64,000 nt of DNA from the NCBI RefSeq assembly GCF_028596025.1, contig NZ_CP117167.1:310001-374000 (forward strand), in the 5' to 3' direction. Position numbers and translations under genes: made by a program. Position 1 is the stretch's first letter; each line of letters opens with the position of its first letter. This document shows, piece after piece, positions 44,159 through 53,367 of the stretch. Under the pieces are notes generated by a model. The model ran no database searches. It was given only the letters and a program-made list of their open reading frames with translations, and was not told the DNA's origin. Source of the stretch: Mucilaginibacter jinjuensis. Lineage in GTDB: Bacteria; Bacteroidota; Bacteroidia; Sphingobacteriales; Sphingobacteriaceae.

Positions 44159-45559
44159 ATGCTTATGTCGACAGATCGCCGTAAATTTTTGAAGCAATTT
44201 GGCAGTGCTGTAATTTTAACCTCAGCATCGCTAAACAGCTTGGCTGCGCAGGAAGATATTGAACGAAGAATTTTACACGCCGAAAAACGCATAAGCGCCA
44301 ACGATAAAATACGTATAGCCACCATTGGTATGGGTATAATGGGTTTTAATGATACCCGTGCTGCTTTAACTGTACCGGGTGTTGAACTGGTGGCCTGCTG
44401 CGATTTATACCAGGGCCGTTTGCAGCGGGCAAAAGAACTGTACCCTAATATTGATGTAACCAATGATTACCGGCAGATACTTGACCGTAAAGATGTTGAT
44501 GCCGTAATTATTGCAACCAGCGATAACTGGCATAGCACCATAGCTATTGAAGCCATGCGCAAGGGCAAAGCCGTGTATAGCGAAAAACCAATGGTGCATA
44601 AGATCAGTGAGGGGTTAAACGAAATTAAAGTTCAACAGGAAACTAAGGCTATTTTCCAGGTGGGCAGCCAGCGCATCAGCAGTATTGCATTTCAAAAAGC
44701 GAAAGAGTTGTACAAGGCAGGCGAGATAGGGCAGATTAATTCTGTTGAAGCCTCATTTAACCGCCAAAGCGCATTGGGTGCCTGGCAATATACCATCCCG
44801 CTGGATGCTTCGCCGCAAACCGTAGCCTGGGATAGGTTTCAGGCAAATGATAAGGTGAAGCAGGCTTATGATAGTAACCGGTTTTTCCGCTGGAGAAATT
44901 ACCGCGAGTACGGCACCGGCATAGCAGGCGATTTGTTTGTACACCTGCTTACCGGCATCCACTTTATAACAGATTCAAAAGGCCCGGAGAAAATTTGTGC
45001 GATAGGCGGATTAAACTACTGGAAAGATGGCCGCAACGTGCCTGATATTATGAGTGCTATTATCCAGTATCCTGAGACAAAAGAGCATCCCGCTTTCCAG
45101 GTTTCATTAAGGGTAAATTTTGTAAGTGGCGAGGGCGAGCATTCGTCTACCAAAATAATCGGCAGTGAGGGAGTGATTGATCTGTATGGCGAAGGAGATG
45201 GCTTTACCATCCGCAAAAATAAAATGCCAACAGCGCCGGGTATCGGGGGCTGGGATTCATTAGCTACTTACCCCGAAGCCATGCAGAAACAACTATTAGA
45301 TGCCTATGGGCAAAAGTATTCGGCCGCCAGTCAGCAGGTGCCTAAACTGGCTGATATAAATTATATGGCACCGCAAGGTTACAGTGCCTCTAATGATCAT
45401 TTTGCCAATTTTATGGATAGCATCCGTACCGGTAAGCCTGTGGTAGAAGATGCCACGTTTGGTTTCCGTGCCGCTGCACCTTGCCTGGCTTGTAACGACA
45501 GTTATTTCTTTAACAAGATAGTTTACTGGAACCCGGAAGAAATGTATTTGATTGAGTAA
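44159..45559 (+). CDS. Gfo/Idh/MocA-family oxidoreductase, Tat-exported
   Basis: A 466-residue NAD(P)-dependent sugar-type oxidoreductase. The N-terminus DRRKFLKQFGSAVIL is a twin-arginine signal, so it acts in the periplasm with bound cofactor. The Rossmann domain begins KIRIATIGMGIMGF (about 46) and includes the family EKPM motif (SEKPMVHK). The C-terminal domain (about 190-460) has FRWRNYREYGTGIAGDLFVHLL. Related exported enzymes include glycosidase-like and sugar dehydrogenases. The substrate is unknown. ATG 44159 and 44165 are nearly equivalent. Confidence 0.9.
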   Translation: MLMSTDRRKFLKQFGSAVILTSASLNSLAAQEDIERRILHAEKRISANDKIRIATIGMGIMGFNDTRAALTVPGVELVACCDLYQGRLQRAKELYPNIDVTNDYRQILDRKDVDAVIIATSDNWHSTIAIEAMRKGKAVYSEKPMVHKISEGLNEIKVQQETKAIFQVGSQRISSIAFQKAKELYKAGEIGQINSVEASFNRQSALGAWQYTIPLDASPQTVAWDRFQANDKVKQAYDSNRFFRWRNYREYGTGIAGDLFVHLLTGIHFITDSKGPEKICAIGGLNYWKDGRNVPDIMSAIIQYPETKEHPAFQVSLRVNFVSGEGEHSSTKIIGSEGVIDLYGEGDGFTIRKNKMPTAPGIGGWDSLATYPEAMQKQLLDAYGQKYSAASQQVPKLADINYMAPQGYSASNDHFANFMDSIRTGKPVVEDATFGFRAAAPCLACNDSYFFNKIVYWNPEEMYLIE

Positions 45560-45564
45560 ACAAA

Positions 45565-45599
45565 TACTAACAGCCTGCGTTTTGTGCAGGCTGTTAGTA
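45565..45599. terminator. Terminator between convergent genes
   Basis: TACTAACAGCCTGC and its complement over a 7-base loop. T runs are weak on the plus strand, but the position right after the oxidoreductase stop supports it. Confidence 0.65.
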
Positions 45600-45612
45600 A
45601 ACTGAAGGCTAA

Positions 45613-46626
45613 TTATTTTAAGGTAAAACTGATAGGTATAGTTACGCGGGATAAAAGCGGGATGCCAAATTCTTCTTCGGGCGACCATTTGTGTTTCGAC
45701 TGCTCAATTACCCGTAGTGCTTCGTTATCAATGTCGAAGTTAACACCTCTTGCTACTTTAATATCGCTGATTGAGCCATCGGGATTGATCTGGAAAGAGA
45801 CAAAAACCCTTCCCTGGATATTCTGCTGCCTGGCAGAAACCGGATACACGATCTCTTTTTGTAAATATTCCGAAAACTTTTGCATCCCTCCTTTATACGT
45901 AAAGGATCGCATTCGCTGGGTGTAACGGTATTCTGTACCTGTAGAGTCAGTTGCTGTGCCAGAAACTAAATGGCCGTTTTCGTACTGCTCCGTAAATTTA
46001 ATTTTAGGTGAGATGGATGTTGGCATATTGTACGGCAAAATAACCGGGTTGGTGCTGCCCTGCCATTTGCCATTACGCAATCCGCTTGCTATTGGGCCTT
46101 CCTCATATAAACGATCGTCATCAAAATCAATATTGGTTCTGTAGCCTTTGTAAAAACCGTTGCCATTATTTACAATGGGTACGCCTGTTGTGTCGAGGAG
46201 AGTTATCACCAAAGGGTCGGGCATCAATTCACCGGGTTGTGAGGCTGGGTACTTTTTTAAAGAGTGCAGTTTACCGTTGGGGTAGTATTCGTACACAAAG
46301 CCCAACATGCGGCCCTGGCGGTAAAAGGCTTTAAGCTTTGGGTGCCCATCTGGGTAAAAAGCTTCGCACTTACCTTCATAGCTACTAAGGTTGGTACGGT
46401 TTTCAACAAAGCCAGCAAATTTTATTTTTTTATTGCTTGCGTAGTAATCTCTTACCCGGTAAAACGGAGAGGTACTATCAGGAAGTAAAACAGCACGTAT
46501 AAAATCGGCACTGTCTATTGATCGTACTGTATGGAAACCATATTTGTAATAAGTAACGGAAAGTGGTTTCTGGGCAAAGCAAACCACAGAAATTAAAAGC
46601 AGGATAGGGGTATAAACAAACTTCAT
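45613..46626 (-). CDS. Secreted protein with MORN-like repeats and TonB_C domain, copy 2
   Basis: A 337-residue exported protein; signal peptide to VVCFAQ. The middle has YwqK/MORN-like repeats (GKCEAFYPDGHPKLKAFYRQGRMLGFVYEYYPNGKLHSLKKY). The C-terminal domain (about 245-337) is the TonB C-terminal fold: YPVSARQQNIQGRVFVSFQINPDGSISDIKVARGVNFDIDNEALRVI. Unlike an energy-transducing TonB it has no N-terminal membrane anchor or Pro-rich rod, so it is not a normal TonB. Its upstream DNA contains a copy of the end of panD, showing that it arose by tandem duplication with the gene at 46690. Function unknown. Confidence 0.82.
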   Translation of the reverse strand: MKFVYTPILLLISVVCFAQKPLSVTYYKYGFHTVRSIDSADFIRAVLLPDSTSPFYRVRDYYASNKKIKFAGFVENRTNLSSYEGKCEAFYPDGHPKLKAFYRQGRMLGFVYEYYPNGKLHSLKKYPASQPGELMPDPLVITLLDTTGVPIVNNGNGFYKGYRTNIDFDDDRLYEEGPIASGLRNGKWQGSTNPVILPYNMPTSISPKIKFTEQYENGHLVSGTATDSTGTEYRYTQRMRSFTYKGGMQKFSEYLQKEIVYPVSARQQNIQGRVFVSFQINPDGSISDIKVARGVNFDIDNEALRVIEQSKHKWSPEEEFGIPLLSRVTIPISFTLK

Positions 46627-46678
46627 AAATTGCGCTAAGTAAGGCGCAACTAAACTACTTAATTAATTTATTATCCCA
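46621..46678 (-). repeat. Duplicated tail of panD plus leader
   Basis: Over 58 bases it matches 47677-47735 with only a few differences and one short gap. The matching part includes the last codons and stop of panD (…NKLIK, stop), here out of any gene. Confidence 0.85.
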
Positions 46679-46689
46679 ATAGCAAAGAA

Positions 46690-47682
46690 CTATTGTAATG
46701 TAAATGATATAGGGATGGTGTATTTAAATGCTACTGTTTTGCCGTAAGCAATACCTGGCGCCCATTTGGGCATGCTTTTAATAACTCGCAGCGCTTCATT
46801 ATCAATGTCGTTATCCACCCTGTTTAAAAATTTTATTTTTGAGATTGTGCCATCTGTATTTATAACAAAGTTTATGACAACGGTACCCTGCATTCCCCTT
46901 TCGCGGGATGCGGGCGGATACCTGAGATTGTGCCCTATATATTGCCCTAAAGCATCGATACCCCCGGGGAATTCGGCAGCTACTGATCTTTTTTCGTAAG
47001 TATAGTTTATACCGGCAGAGTCTGTTGCCGATCCTTTAATAAGTTTTCCACTGGCATAATCTTCTTCGAAACCAATGTGGCGAAGTATATCTTTACCTTT
47101 CCACTTTCCATCGGGTTTGCCACCTTTTAGTGCACCTTCTTCTTCAATGTTTTTGAAATCATCATCGTATCTTACATAATGCCCGTTGCCGTCTTCCGCC
47201 ATTGATTTTCCGGTCGAATCATATACAGCGGTAATAGATGAATCTTTAATAGCATAGCCGCCATGTTTTGCAAGATCTTTCTTATCTGCAATATATTCTT
47301 TAACCATGTATAGCTGGCCGTTAGGGTAAAACTGGTAAACAGTGCCGGTTATTTGGCCATTGAGGTATTGGGCTACCTGCTTTTTATGGCCGTTCGGATA
47401 AAAAGACATGCCCTGGTCCTGAAGCATTACCGGGCTGATCCTTGATGATTTTCCAACAAATCGCTGTGTGTTGTTTTTATAATATTCTTCAACATTATAA
47501 AGGCTTGAGCCCTTGTCAGGCTCAATCACAAACTGAATAAAATCGGCACTATCGAGCGAACGAACACGCTCGTGCTCATTGTTATAAAAGTAAGTATTGT
47601 ACTTTTTGGTAGGCTTAGGAGCCTTTTGGCCAAAGCAAAAAGCCGCTGAAAAAACGAATAGAAGGAGGTATAAAAACTTCAT
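46690..47682 (-). CDS. Secreted protein with MORN-like repeats and TonB_C domain, copy 1
   Basis: A 330-residue exported protein, paralogue of its downstream neighbour. ATG 47682 is chosen because the signal peptide (MKFLYLLLFVFSAAFCFGQ) starts there, matching MKFVYTP of the other copy; the frame extends 8 codons further. SLDSADFIQFVIEPD matches SIDSADFIRAVLLPD in copy 2. MORN-like strands (YFYPNGQLYMVKEY-type) precede the TonB_C domain (YPPASRERGMQGTVVINFVINTDGTISKIKF). It follows panD by 29 bases and may share its transcript. Confidence 0.82.
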   Translation of the reverse strand: MKFLYLLLFVFSAAFCFGQKAPKPTKKYNTYFYNNEHERVRSLDSADFIQFVIEPDKGSSLYNVEEYYKNNTQRFVGKSSRISPVMLQDQGMSFYPNGHKKQVAQYLNGQITGTVYQFYPNGQLYMVKEYIADKKDLAKHGGYAIKDSSITAVYDSTGKSMAEDGNGHYVRYDDDFKNIEEEGALKGGKPDGKWKGKDILRHIGFEEDYASGKLIKGSATDSAGINYTYEKRSVAAEFPGGIDALGQYIGHNLRYPPASRERGMQGTVVINFVINTDGTISKIKFLNRVDNDIDNEALRVIKSMPKWAPGIAYGKTVAFKYTIPISFTLQ

Positions 47683-47711
47683 AAGTTGCGCTAAGGTTAA
47701 GCGCAACTAAA

Positions 47712-48062
47712 CTACTTAATTAATTTATTATCCGTATCAGGGAATACTAAAATGGGTTCAAATTTACGTGCTTCTTCCATCTCCATCGAAGCGTAAGATA
47801 TGATGATCACAATATCACCAACTTGTGCCAGGCGTGCTGCTGCACCGTTTAAACATACGATACCGCTACCCCGTTCGCCCCTAATTACATAAGTTTCAAA
47901 ACGTGCACCGTTATTATTATTTACAATCTGCACCTTTTCGTTCGGGATAATATTGGCTGCGTCTATCAGGTCCTCGTCGATGGTAATGCTGCCAACGTAA
48001 TTCAATTCAGCCTGTGTTACCTTAACGCGGTGGATCTTTGATTTTAAAACCTCAATAATCAT
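47712..48062 (-). CDS. panD: Aspartate 1-decarboxylase
   Basis: A 116-residue pyruvoyl enzyme making beta-alanine for pantothenate. The self-cleavage site is Gly24-Ser25 in NYVGSITID; Ser25 becomes the pyruvoyl group. [42 protein letters not shown] is the conserved core. panC lies 45 bases upstream on the same strand, so the two pantothenate genes are together. Confidence 0.96.
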   Translation of the reverse strand: MIIEVLKSKIHRVKVTQAELNYVGSITIDEDLIDAANIIPNEKVQIVNNNNGARFETYVIRGERGSGIVCLNGAAARLAQVGDIVIIISYASMEMEEARKFEPILVFPDTDNKLIK

Positions 48063-48107
48063 TTTACAAAGTTATAATATAGAATTTGGAATTGGGAGAG
48101 TGCAAAA

Positions 48108-48944
48108 TCAGCGGATTATCATATTGTCTATCAGCCTGGTTTTGCCTACCTGCGCAGCTGTTAGGGCTACTAAATGCGTATTGGCTTCGGTTGCCGGTAA
48201 TAAGGTTTCGCCATCGGCAACCTCAAAATATTCGAGCTTTACGCCAGGCTCTGCATTGATCATTTCAATAGCCTCGGCAGTTACTTTTTGCAGATTACTA
48301 CCGTTAAAGTTTTCGGTAACATGGCGCAATGCTTTTGATAATACAAGCGCGTGAAGCCTGTCATCTGCCGATAAATGGATATTGCGCGAACTCATGGCCA
48401 GGCCTTCCGCTTCGCGTGAGATGGGTACCATTACCAGTTTAACCGGCAGGTTAAGCAGCTGTACCATTTTGGTAATTACCAGTACCTGCTGGTAATCTTT
48501 CTGGCCAAAAAAGGCAAGGTCGGGTTTTACAATATCAAACAGTTTAAACACCACCTGGGTTACCCCCTGGTAATGCCCCGGGCGAAACTCGCCTTCCAGC
48601 AAATGCTCCAGTTGGCCAAGGTCGATATGCCATTGCTCATTAGCGGCATACATTTCATTTACGCTTGGGTTAAACAAAACATCGCAGCCTGCGGCAGTTA
48701 ATTTGGCTATATCGGCTTCAATTGGGCGGGGGTAATTCTGCAGGTCGCTGGCGTTTGTAAACTGGGTAGGGTTTACAAAAATGCTGCAAACAGAAATGCT
48801 GCATTGCTGCCGTGCAAGGGCCAGTAATGACAGGTGGCCTTCGTGCAGTGCACCCATAGTAGGCACTAAACCAATGGTTTCGCCATTTTGGCGGCATTGC
48901 TGCAAATATTGCTGCAACTCGTGCCTGGTTGTAAATATTTTCAA
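48108..48944 (-). CDS. panC: Pantothenate synthetase
   Basis: A 278-residue ATP-dependent ligase joining pantoate and beta-alanine. GLVPTMGALHEGHLSLLALAR holds the HIGH-like motif, FVNPTQF, FFGQKDYQQ and the KMSKS-like SSRNIHLS follow. The start is TTG at 48944 (MKIFTTRHELQQYL), with AAGG just upstream; no ATG fits. Divergent from the glycogen-synthase-like gene. Confidence 0.95.
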   Translation of the reverse strand: MKIFTTRHELQQYLQQCRQNGETIGLVPTMGALHEGHLSLLALARQQCSISVCSIFVNPTQFTNASDLQNYPRPIEADIAKLTAAGCDVLFNPSVNEMYAANEQWHIDLGQLEHLLEGEFRPGHYQGVTQVVFKLFDIVKPDLAFFGQKDYQQVLVITKMVQLLNLPVKLVMVPISREAEGLAMSSRNIHLSADDRLHALVLSKALRHVTENFNGSNLQKVTAEAIEMINAEPGVKLEYFEVADGETLLPATEANTHLVALTAAQVGKTRLIDNMIIR

Positions 48945-49016
48945 ACCTTATCTCGTAAAAAAGTTGGCAAAGTTGTGCTTTTAATTAAAAATAACCAAAC
49001 TTACTTGCATAATCCA

Positions 49017-49047
49017 TTGATAGTTCTTAACATATTGTGTATATTTG
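49017..49047 (+). promoter_or_regulatory. Consensus Bacteroidota promoter
   Basis: TTG at 49017-49019, a 20-base spacer and TATATTTG at 49040-49047, matching the -33/-7 (TTG/TAnnTTTG) consensus. The gene starts about 50 bases downstream. Confidence 0.75.
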
Positions 49048-49097
49048 CACACTCAAATTTTTTTTGAGCGATATTAAAATTTTAAATTCTGATTAGA

Positions 49098-49922
49098 ATG
49101 GGTAAATCTAAGCTTCTGTTTATAACTCATGAAATGTCGCCTTTCCTCGAACTCACTAAAATTTCTGAAATAACAAGGCAGTTGCCACAAGCTATGCAGG
49201 ATAAAGGATTTGAGATCCGTATCCTGATGCCGCGTTTTGGAAATATCAATGAGCGAAGAAACCGTTTACATGAGGTAATACGTTTGTCGGGAATGAACAT
49301 TATTATCAATGATAATGATAATCCGCTGATCATTAAGGTGGCTTCTATTCCTTCGGCTCGTATGCAGGTGTACTTTTTGGATAACGAAGAGTATTTTCAG
49401 CGTAAGCATGTGTTCAATGATAAAGACGGGAAGTTTTATGCGGACAATGATGAGCGTATGATTTTCTTTTGCAAAGGTGCATTGGAAACTGTTAAAAAAT
49501 TAGGCTGGTCGCCAGACATCGTTCACTGCCACGGCTGGATGAGTGCATTGGTACCTGCTTACCTTAAAAATACATACAAAGATGATCCAACCTTTAAACA
49601 TTCTAAAGTAGTTTACTCTATTTATGAGAATGATTTCAAAGAAAAAATGGACGATGATTTTGCACGCAAAGCAGTAATGAGCGATATGACCGAGGCGCAC
49701 ACCGAAGTATACAAGCCAGGTACTAACTCAGCTTTATATGCCGGCGCTATCCAGTATAGTGACGGGATAGTTTTGGCCAGCGAAAACATTGATGCTGATG
49801 TGTTAAATAATGTTAAAAACAGCCAAAAATCGGTTTTGGAATTTAATTCTACAGCAGATTTCGAAAATTATTACAACTTTTACGACGAAATTACCAACGA
49901 AGAACTGGTGAACGTTGCTTAA
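49098..49922 (+). CDS. Glycogen/starch synthase N-terminal domain protein (GT5-like), single domain
   Basis: A 274-residue protein with the GT5 N-terminal fold (LLFITHEMSPFLELTKISEITRQLP, DIVHCHGWMSALVPAYLK, KVVYSIYEND). Full glycogen synthases have about 480 residues; the C-terminal nucleotide-sugar domain is absent. The KxGG motif near the start, which binds ADP-glucose, reads KISE here. Both facts argue against normal glycogen synthesis. The intact frame and clean promoter argue for a retained, different role. It is followed by a DUF4270 lipoprotein gene 16 bases on, then glmS, and is divergent from panC. Confidence 0.85.
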   Translation: MGKSKLLFITHEMSPFLELTKISEITRQLPQAMQDKGFEIRILMPRFGNINERRNRLHEVIRLSGMNIIINDNDNPLIIKVASIPSARMQVYFLDNEEYFQRKHVFNDKDGKFYADNDERMIFFCKGALETVKKLGWSPDIVHCHGWMSALVPAYLKNTYKDDPTFKHSKVVYSIYENDFKEKMDDDFARKAVMSDMTEAHTEVYKPGTNSALYAGAIQYSDGIVLASENIDADVLNNVKNSQKSVLEFNSTADFENYYNFYDEITNEELVNVA

Positions 49923-49938
49923 AGATTTGAAGATATAT

Positions 49939-51354
49939 ATGAAATTTTTCCGATTAGACTTATTAACCCTGTTGATAAGTCTTTTTATTTTAAATAGTTG
50001 TAAAAACCAGGATAACCTTGGTTTAAATGTTGATCCGGCGCAGCAAATTAACGGCACCCTGATTGACACCGCAACGTTAACAACCAAAACTATCCCCGAA
50101 GATAGCGTGGTTACATCGGGCCTGCCTAAAACACCGCTGGCTTATTTTCAGGACCCGGCTATCGGTACATCCGAAGCTAATATTGCAACCCTGCTAAGTT
50201 TGCCTAACAGCGCAGCCTATACTTTACCTTCGGGTACAGTTACCATTGACTCGGCTGTATTGGTACTGCCTTTCAATGATGGCTTTTACGGAGATTCATT
50301 GACCTCGAAATACAAGATCAATGTGTACCAGCTTGCCGAGCAGCCAAGTTCTACTTCGGTTTATTATGGCAACAAAAGCTGGCAGGTTAATAAAGGCACC
50401 GTTTTGGGTTCGCAAACATTTAACTCACGTACCCACACCCCAATACAGATTACAAATATTGTGGCTGGTGCTAAGGATACCCTTAAAACGGTACCTGCGC
50501 AACTGCGTGTAAAAATTAGCCCTAACTTTATTTATAATAACCTTTTTGGTGCTTCTACAGCGGTATTAAATTCAAATAACCTGTTTCAAAACCAGGTAAA
50601 GGGTTTGTATTTAACTTTAGATAAAAACCAGCAGGGTAATGGCGGCCGTTTTAATATCAGCCTCGATTCTAGCCGTGTTGATATTTATTACAAGGCAACA
50701 ACAGGTACAACTATTGATACCGCTATGGTTACATTGCCGCTTGCAAACCGTGCTGCCGAAATTAAACGTACCTACAGCACCGCTGTACAGGCTGCTTTAA
50801 ACAGCACTGCAACATCGCAGGAAATTGTTTATTACGAAGGTTTGGGCGGTACCAGGACTAAGATCAGTTTCCCTTATCTAAAAAACATAATTAAGGATGC
50901 GGGTAGTGATGTTATCATAAACAGGGCAGAGCTGGTTGTAACCGCAGCCGCAGGTACCGATATACCGTACATCCCCAACCCTAAGCTAAGTTTATACCGT
51001 TATGATATTGCACTGCAGCGTACAGAGGTACCTGATGCAATGGGTAGTAGTACAACCGCGACTGATCCACGCTTTATTAGTGTGGCTACTTTTGGTGGCA
51101 ACTATGCAAGCGCCGAAAAAGCATATCACTTCATTATTACCGGTTATATATCAGATTTAATGCGGGGTAAAATTATTGACTATGGTACCTTTATAGGCCC
51201 GGTTGATAATGCCAATACACTTAGTGTAGATATTGCAGCAACGGCCCAAACATCCGGCCGAACTATTGCTGTGGGGGCGGTTACTAACAAGGCATCGGCC
51301 AATTACCCGTACCGGATGAAGCTCAATATTATTTATACCAAGGCAACAAAATAA
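49939..51354 (+). CDS. DUF4270 family lipoprotein
   Basis: A 471-residue putative outer-surface lipoprotein. ATG 49939 opens a signal with lipobox ILNSC (Cys about 19). The body has the DUF4270 hallmarks: a Cys-proximal NLGLNVDP, paired beta domains, IDSAVLVLPFNDGFYGDS and a TonB-linked-type end (YPYRMKLNIIYTKA). Probably in one operon with the GT5-like gene, since only 16 bases separate them. Function unknown. Confidence 0.85.
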   Translation: MKFFRLDLLTLLISLFILNSCKNQDNLGLNVDPAQQINGTLIDTATLTTKTIPEDSVVTSGLPKTPLAYFQDPAIGTSEANIATLLSLPNSAAYTLPSGTVTIDSAVLVLPFNDGFYGDSLTSKYKINVYQLAEQPSSTSVYYGNKSWQVNKGTVLGSQTFNSRTHTPIQITNIVAGAKDTLKTVPAQLRVKISPNFIYNNLFGASTAVLNSNNLFQNQVKGLYLTLDKNQQGNGGRFNISLDSSRVDIYYKATTGTTIDTAMVTLPLANRAAEIKRTYSTAVQAALNSTATSQEIVYYEGLGGTRTKISFPYLKNIIKDAGSDVIINRAELVVTAAAGTDIPYIPNPKLSLYRYDIALQRTEVPDAMGSSTTATDPRFISVATFGGNYASAEKAYHFIITGYISDLMRGKIIDYGTFIGPVDNANTLSVDIAATAQTSGRTIAVGAVTNKASANYPYRMKLNIIYTKATK

Positions 51355-51357
51355 TAT

Positions 51358-51387
51358 AATCCCCCTCTAAACAGGGGGATTTTTTTT
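51358..51387 (+). terminator. Terminator before glmS
   Basis: AATCCCCCT pairs with AGGGGGATT, followed by a T run. Confidence 0.9.
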
Positions 51388-51466
51388 GCCGTCAAATTAT
51401 TAGCTTAGCAAACATTTTGTTGAACCGCTGTTATACCTTTGTAGCAGTATTTAAATCACTCTATTT

Positions 51467-53308
51467 ATGTGTGGAATTGTAGGATATATTGGGTTTCGTG
51501 ATGCTTACCCTATTGTAATAAAAGGCTTGCACCGTTTGGAATATCGCGGATATGACAGCGCCGGCGTTGCATTGCTTAATAAAGACGAAGAACTTAAAGT
51601 TTATAAAAAAGCCGGTAAGGTTAGCGATCTCGAAAATTTTGTAAAAGATATTGATACTACCAGTACCATTGGTATGGGCCATACCCGCTGGGCAACCCAC
51701 GGTGCACCAAGCGACCGTAACTCGCACCCACATTCATCAGGCAATCGCAAGCTTACCATTATTCACAATGGTATTATCGAAAACTATAGCAGTATTAAAG
51801 AAGCATTACTGGCTAAAGGCCATGTGTTTTTAAGCGATACAGATACCGAGGTTTTAATCCATTTGATCGAAGATATTCAAAGCGAAACTGGTTTAGACCT
51901 GCGCGAAGCAGTTCGTGTGGCCCTGAACCGTGTTATTGGCGCTTACGCTATTGTAATCATGAGCGAAGATGCTCCTGACGAACTGATAGCAGCCCGTAAA
52001 GGTAGCCCGATGGTAATTGGTGTTGGCAAAGGCGAATATTTTGTTGCTTCTGATGCTACCCCGATTGTTGAGTACACTAAAAACGTAATCTATTTGAACG
52101 ATAATGAGATCGCCTACATCCGCCGAGATGATCTGCTGATTAAAAATATCGATAACACTGTACAAACACCATATATCCAGAAACTGGAGCTGCAACTGGA
52201 AATGCTTGAGAAAGGTGGTTACGATCACTTTATGCTGAAGGAGATTTACGAGCAGCCACGCTCGGTACGCGATTGTTTACGCGGCCGTATTTACCCGCAG
52301 CAGGGTAAAGTACAATTGGGTGGTGTAAAAGAGTATGTAGAGAAACTGAAAAATGTTGACCGCATTATCATTGTGGCCTGCGGTACTTCATGGCACGCCG
52401 GTTTGGTTGGCGAATACCTGATCGAAGAATATGCACGCGTACCGGTTGAAGTTGAATATGCTTCTGAGTTCCGTTACCGTAACCCGATCATTACTGAGAA
52501 AGACCTGGTAATTGCCATTTCGCAATCTGGCGAAACTGCTGATACCATGGCTGCTATTGAGCTGGCTAAAGAAAAAGGCGCTACCATATTTGGTATCTGT
52601 AACGTAGTGGGTGCATCTATCCCGCGTTTAAGCCATGCAGGTGTTTATACACACGCGGGGCCGGAAATTGGCGTAGCATCAACCAAAGCATTTACTGCAC
52701 AGGTTACCGCCCTTACTTTAATGGCATTTTACATTGCCCAGCAGCGTGGTACCATTACAGAAAGCAAACTGATTGAATACCTGACCGAGCTTAACGAGAT
52801 CCCTACGCTGATAGAGAAAACCTTAAAAACTAACGATCACGTACAGATCATTGCCGATAAGTTTAAAGACTCCACCAACTGTTTGTTCCTTGGCCGTGGC
52901 AGTTCATTCCCGGTTGCTTTAGAAGGAGCCTTAAAGCTGAAAGAGATCTCTTACATCCACGCCGAAGGTTACCCTGCGGCAGAGATGAAACACGGCCCTA
53001 TCGCCTTAATTGATGAGGATATGCCGGTTGTATTTATCGCCACCAAAAACTCATCATACGAGAAGGTGATCAGTAACATCCAGGAAGTACGCGCACGTGG
53101 CGGGCACGTTATAGCCATTGTATCAGAAGGTGATACCGTGGTACGTGACATGGCCGATTATGTGATCGAAATCCCGCAAACCTCAGAGGCATTTGTGCCT
53201 TTACTGGCTACTATTCCATTGCAATTGCTATCATACCACATTGCGGTTATGCGTGGTTGTAATGTTGATCAGCCACGTAACCTGGCTAAATCTGTGACAG
53301 TAGAATAA
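51467..53308 (+). CDS. glmS: Glutamine--fructose-6-phosphate aminotransferase
   Basis: A 613-residue enzyme making glucosamine 6-phosphate for cell-wall and lipopolysaccharide sugars. After Met removal, Cys2 in MCGIVGYIG is the glutaminase nucleophile. GHTRWATHG and HNGIIENY belong to the glutaminase domain. Two SIS domains follow (about 290-425 and 460-600), with CGTSWHAG, SQSGETADT and the C-terminal DQPRNLAKSVTVE. Length is typical. A -7-like TACCTTTG (51434-51441) lies upstream. No glmS ribozyme was seen, as expected outside Gram-positives. Confidence 0.97.
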   Translation: MCGIVGYIGFRDAYPIVIKGLHRLEYRGYDSAGVALLNKDEELKVYKKAGKVSDLENFVKDIDTTSTIGMGHTRWATHGAPSDRNSHPHSSGNRKLTIIHNGIIENYSSIKEALLAKGHVFLSDTDTEVLIHLIEDIQSETGLDLREAVRVALNRVIGAYAIVIMSEDAPDELIAARKGSPMVIGVGKGEYFVASDATPIVEYTKNVIYLNDNEIAYIRRDDLLIKNIDNTVQTPYIQKLELQLEMLEKGGYDHFMLKEIYEQPRSVRDCLRGRIYPQQGKVQLGGVKEYVEKLKNVDRIIIVACGTSWHAGLVGEYLIEEYARVPVEVEYASEFRYRNPIITEKDLVIAISQSGETADTMAAIELAKEKGATIFGICNVVGASIPRLSHAGVYTHAGPEIGVASTKAFTAQVTALTLMAFYIAQQRGTITESKLIEYLTELNEIPTLIEKTLKTNDHVQIIADKFKDSTNCLFLGRGSSFPVALEGALKLKEISYIHAEGYPAAEMKHGPIALIDEDMPVVFIATKNSSYEKVISNIQEVRARGGHVIAIVSEGDTVVRDMADYVIEIPQTSEAFVPLLATIPLQLLSYHIAVMRGCNVDQPRNLAKSVTVE

Positions 53309-53333
53309 CCTTTCGGGGTTATAGATAAAATCA

Positions 53334-53367
53334 ATAGTTTGTATCTTTGAAAAAAGATACAAACTAT
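53334..53367. promoter_or_regulatory. 15-bp perfect palindrome abutting the oxyR start
   Basis: ATAGTTTGTATCTTT (53334-53348) and its exact complement (53353-53367) around GAAA; the ATG follows at once. It contains a TATCTTTG -7 box (53342-53349), so a protein bound here would block both promoter and start codon. The outer ATAG and CTAT recall OxyR half-sites. Confidence 0.65.

Noticed and set aside
45613..47682. TonB energy transducers
   Set aside because: Both proteins have cleavable signals and no membrane anchor or Pro-rich rod, and no exbB or exbD is near.
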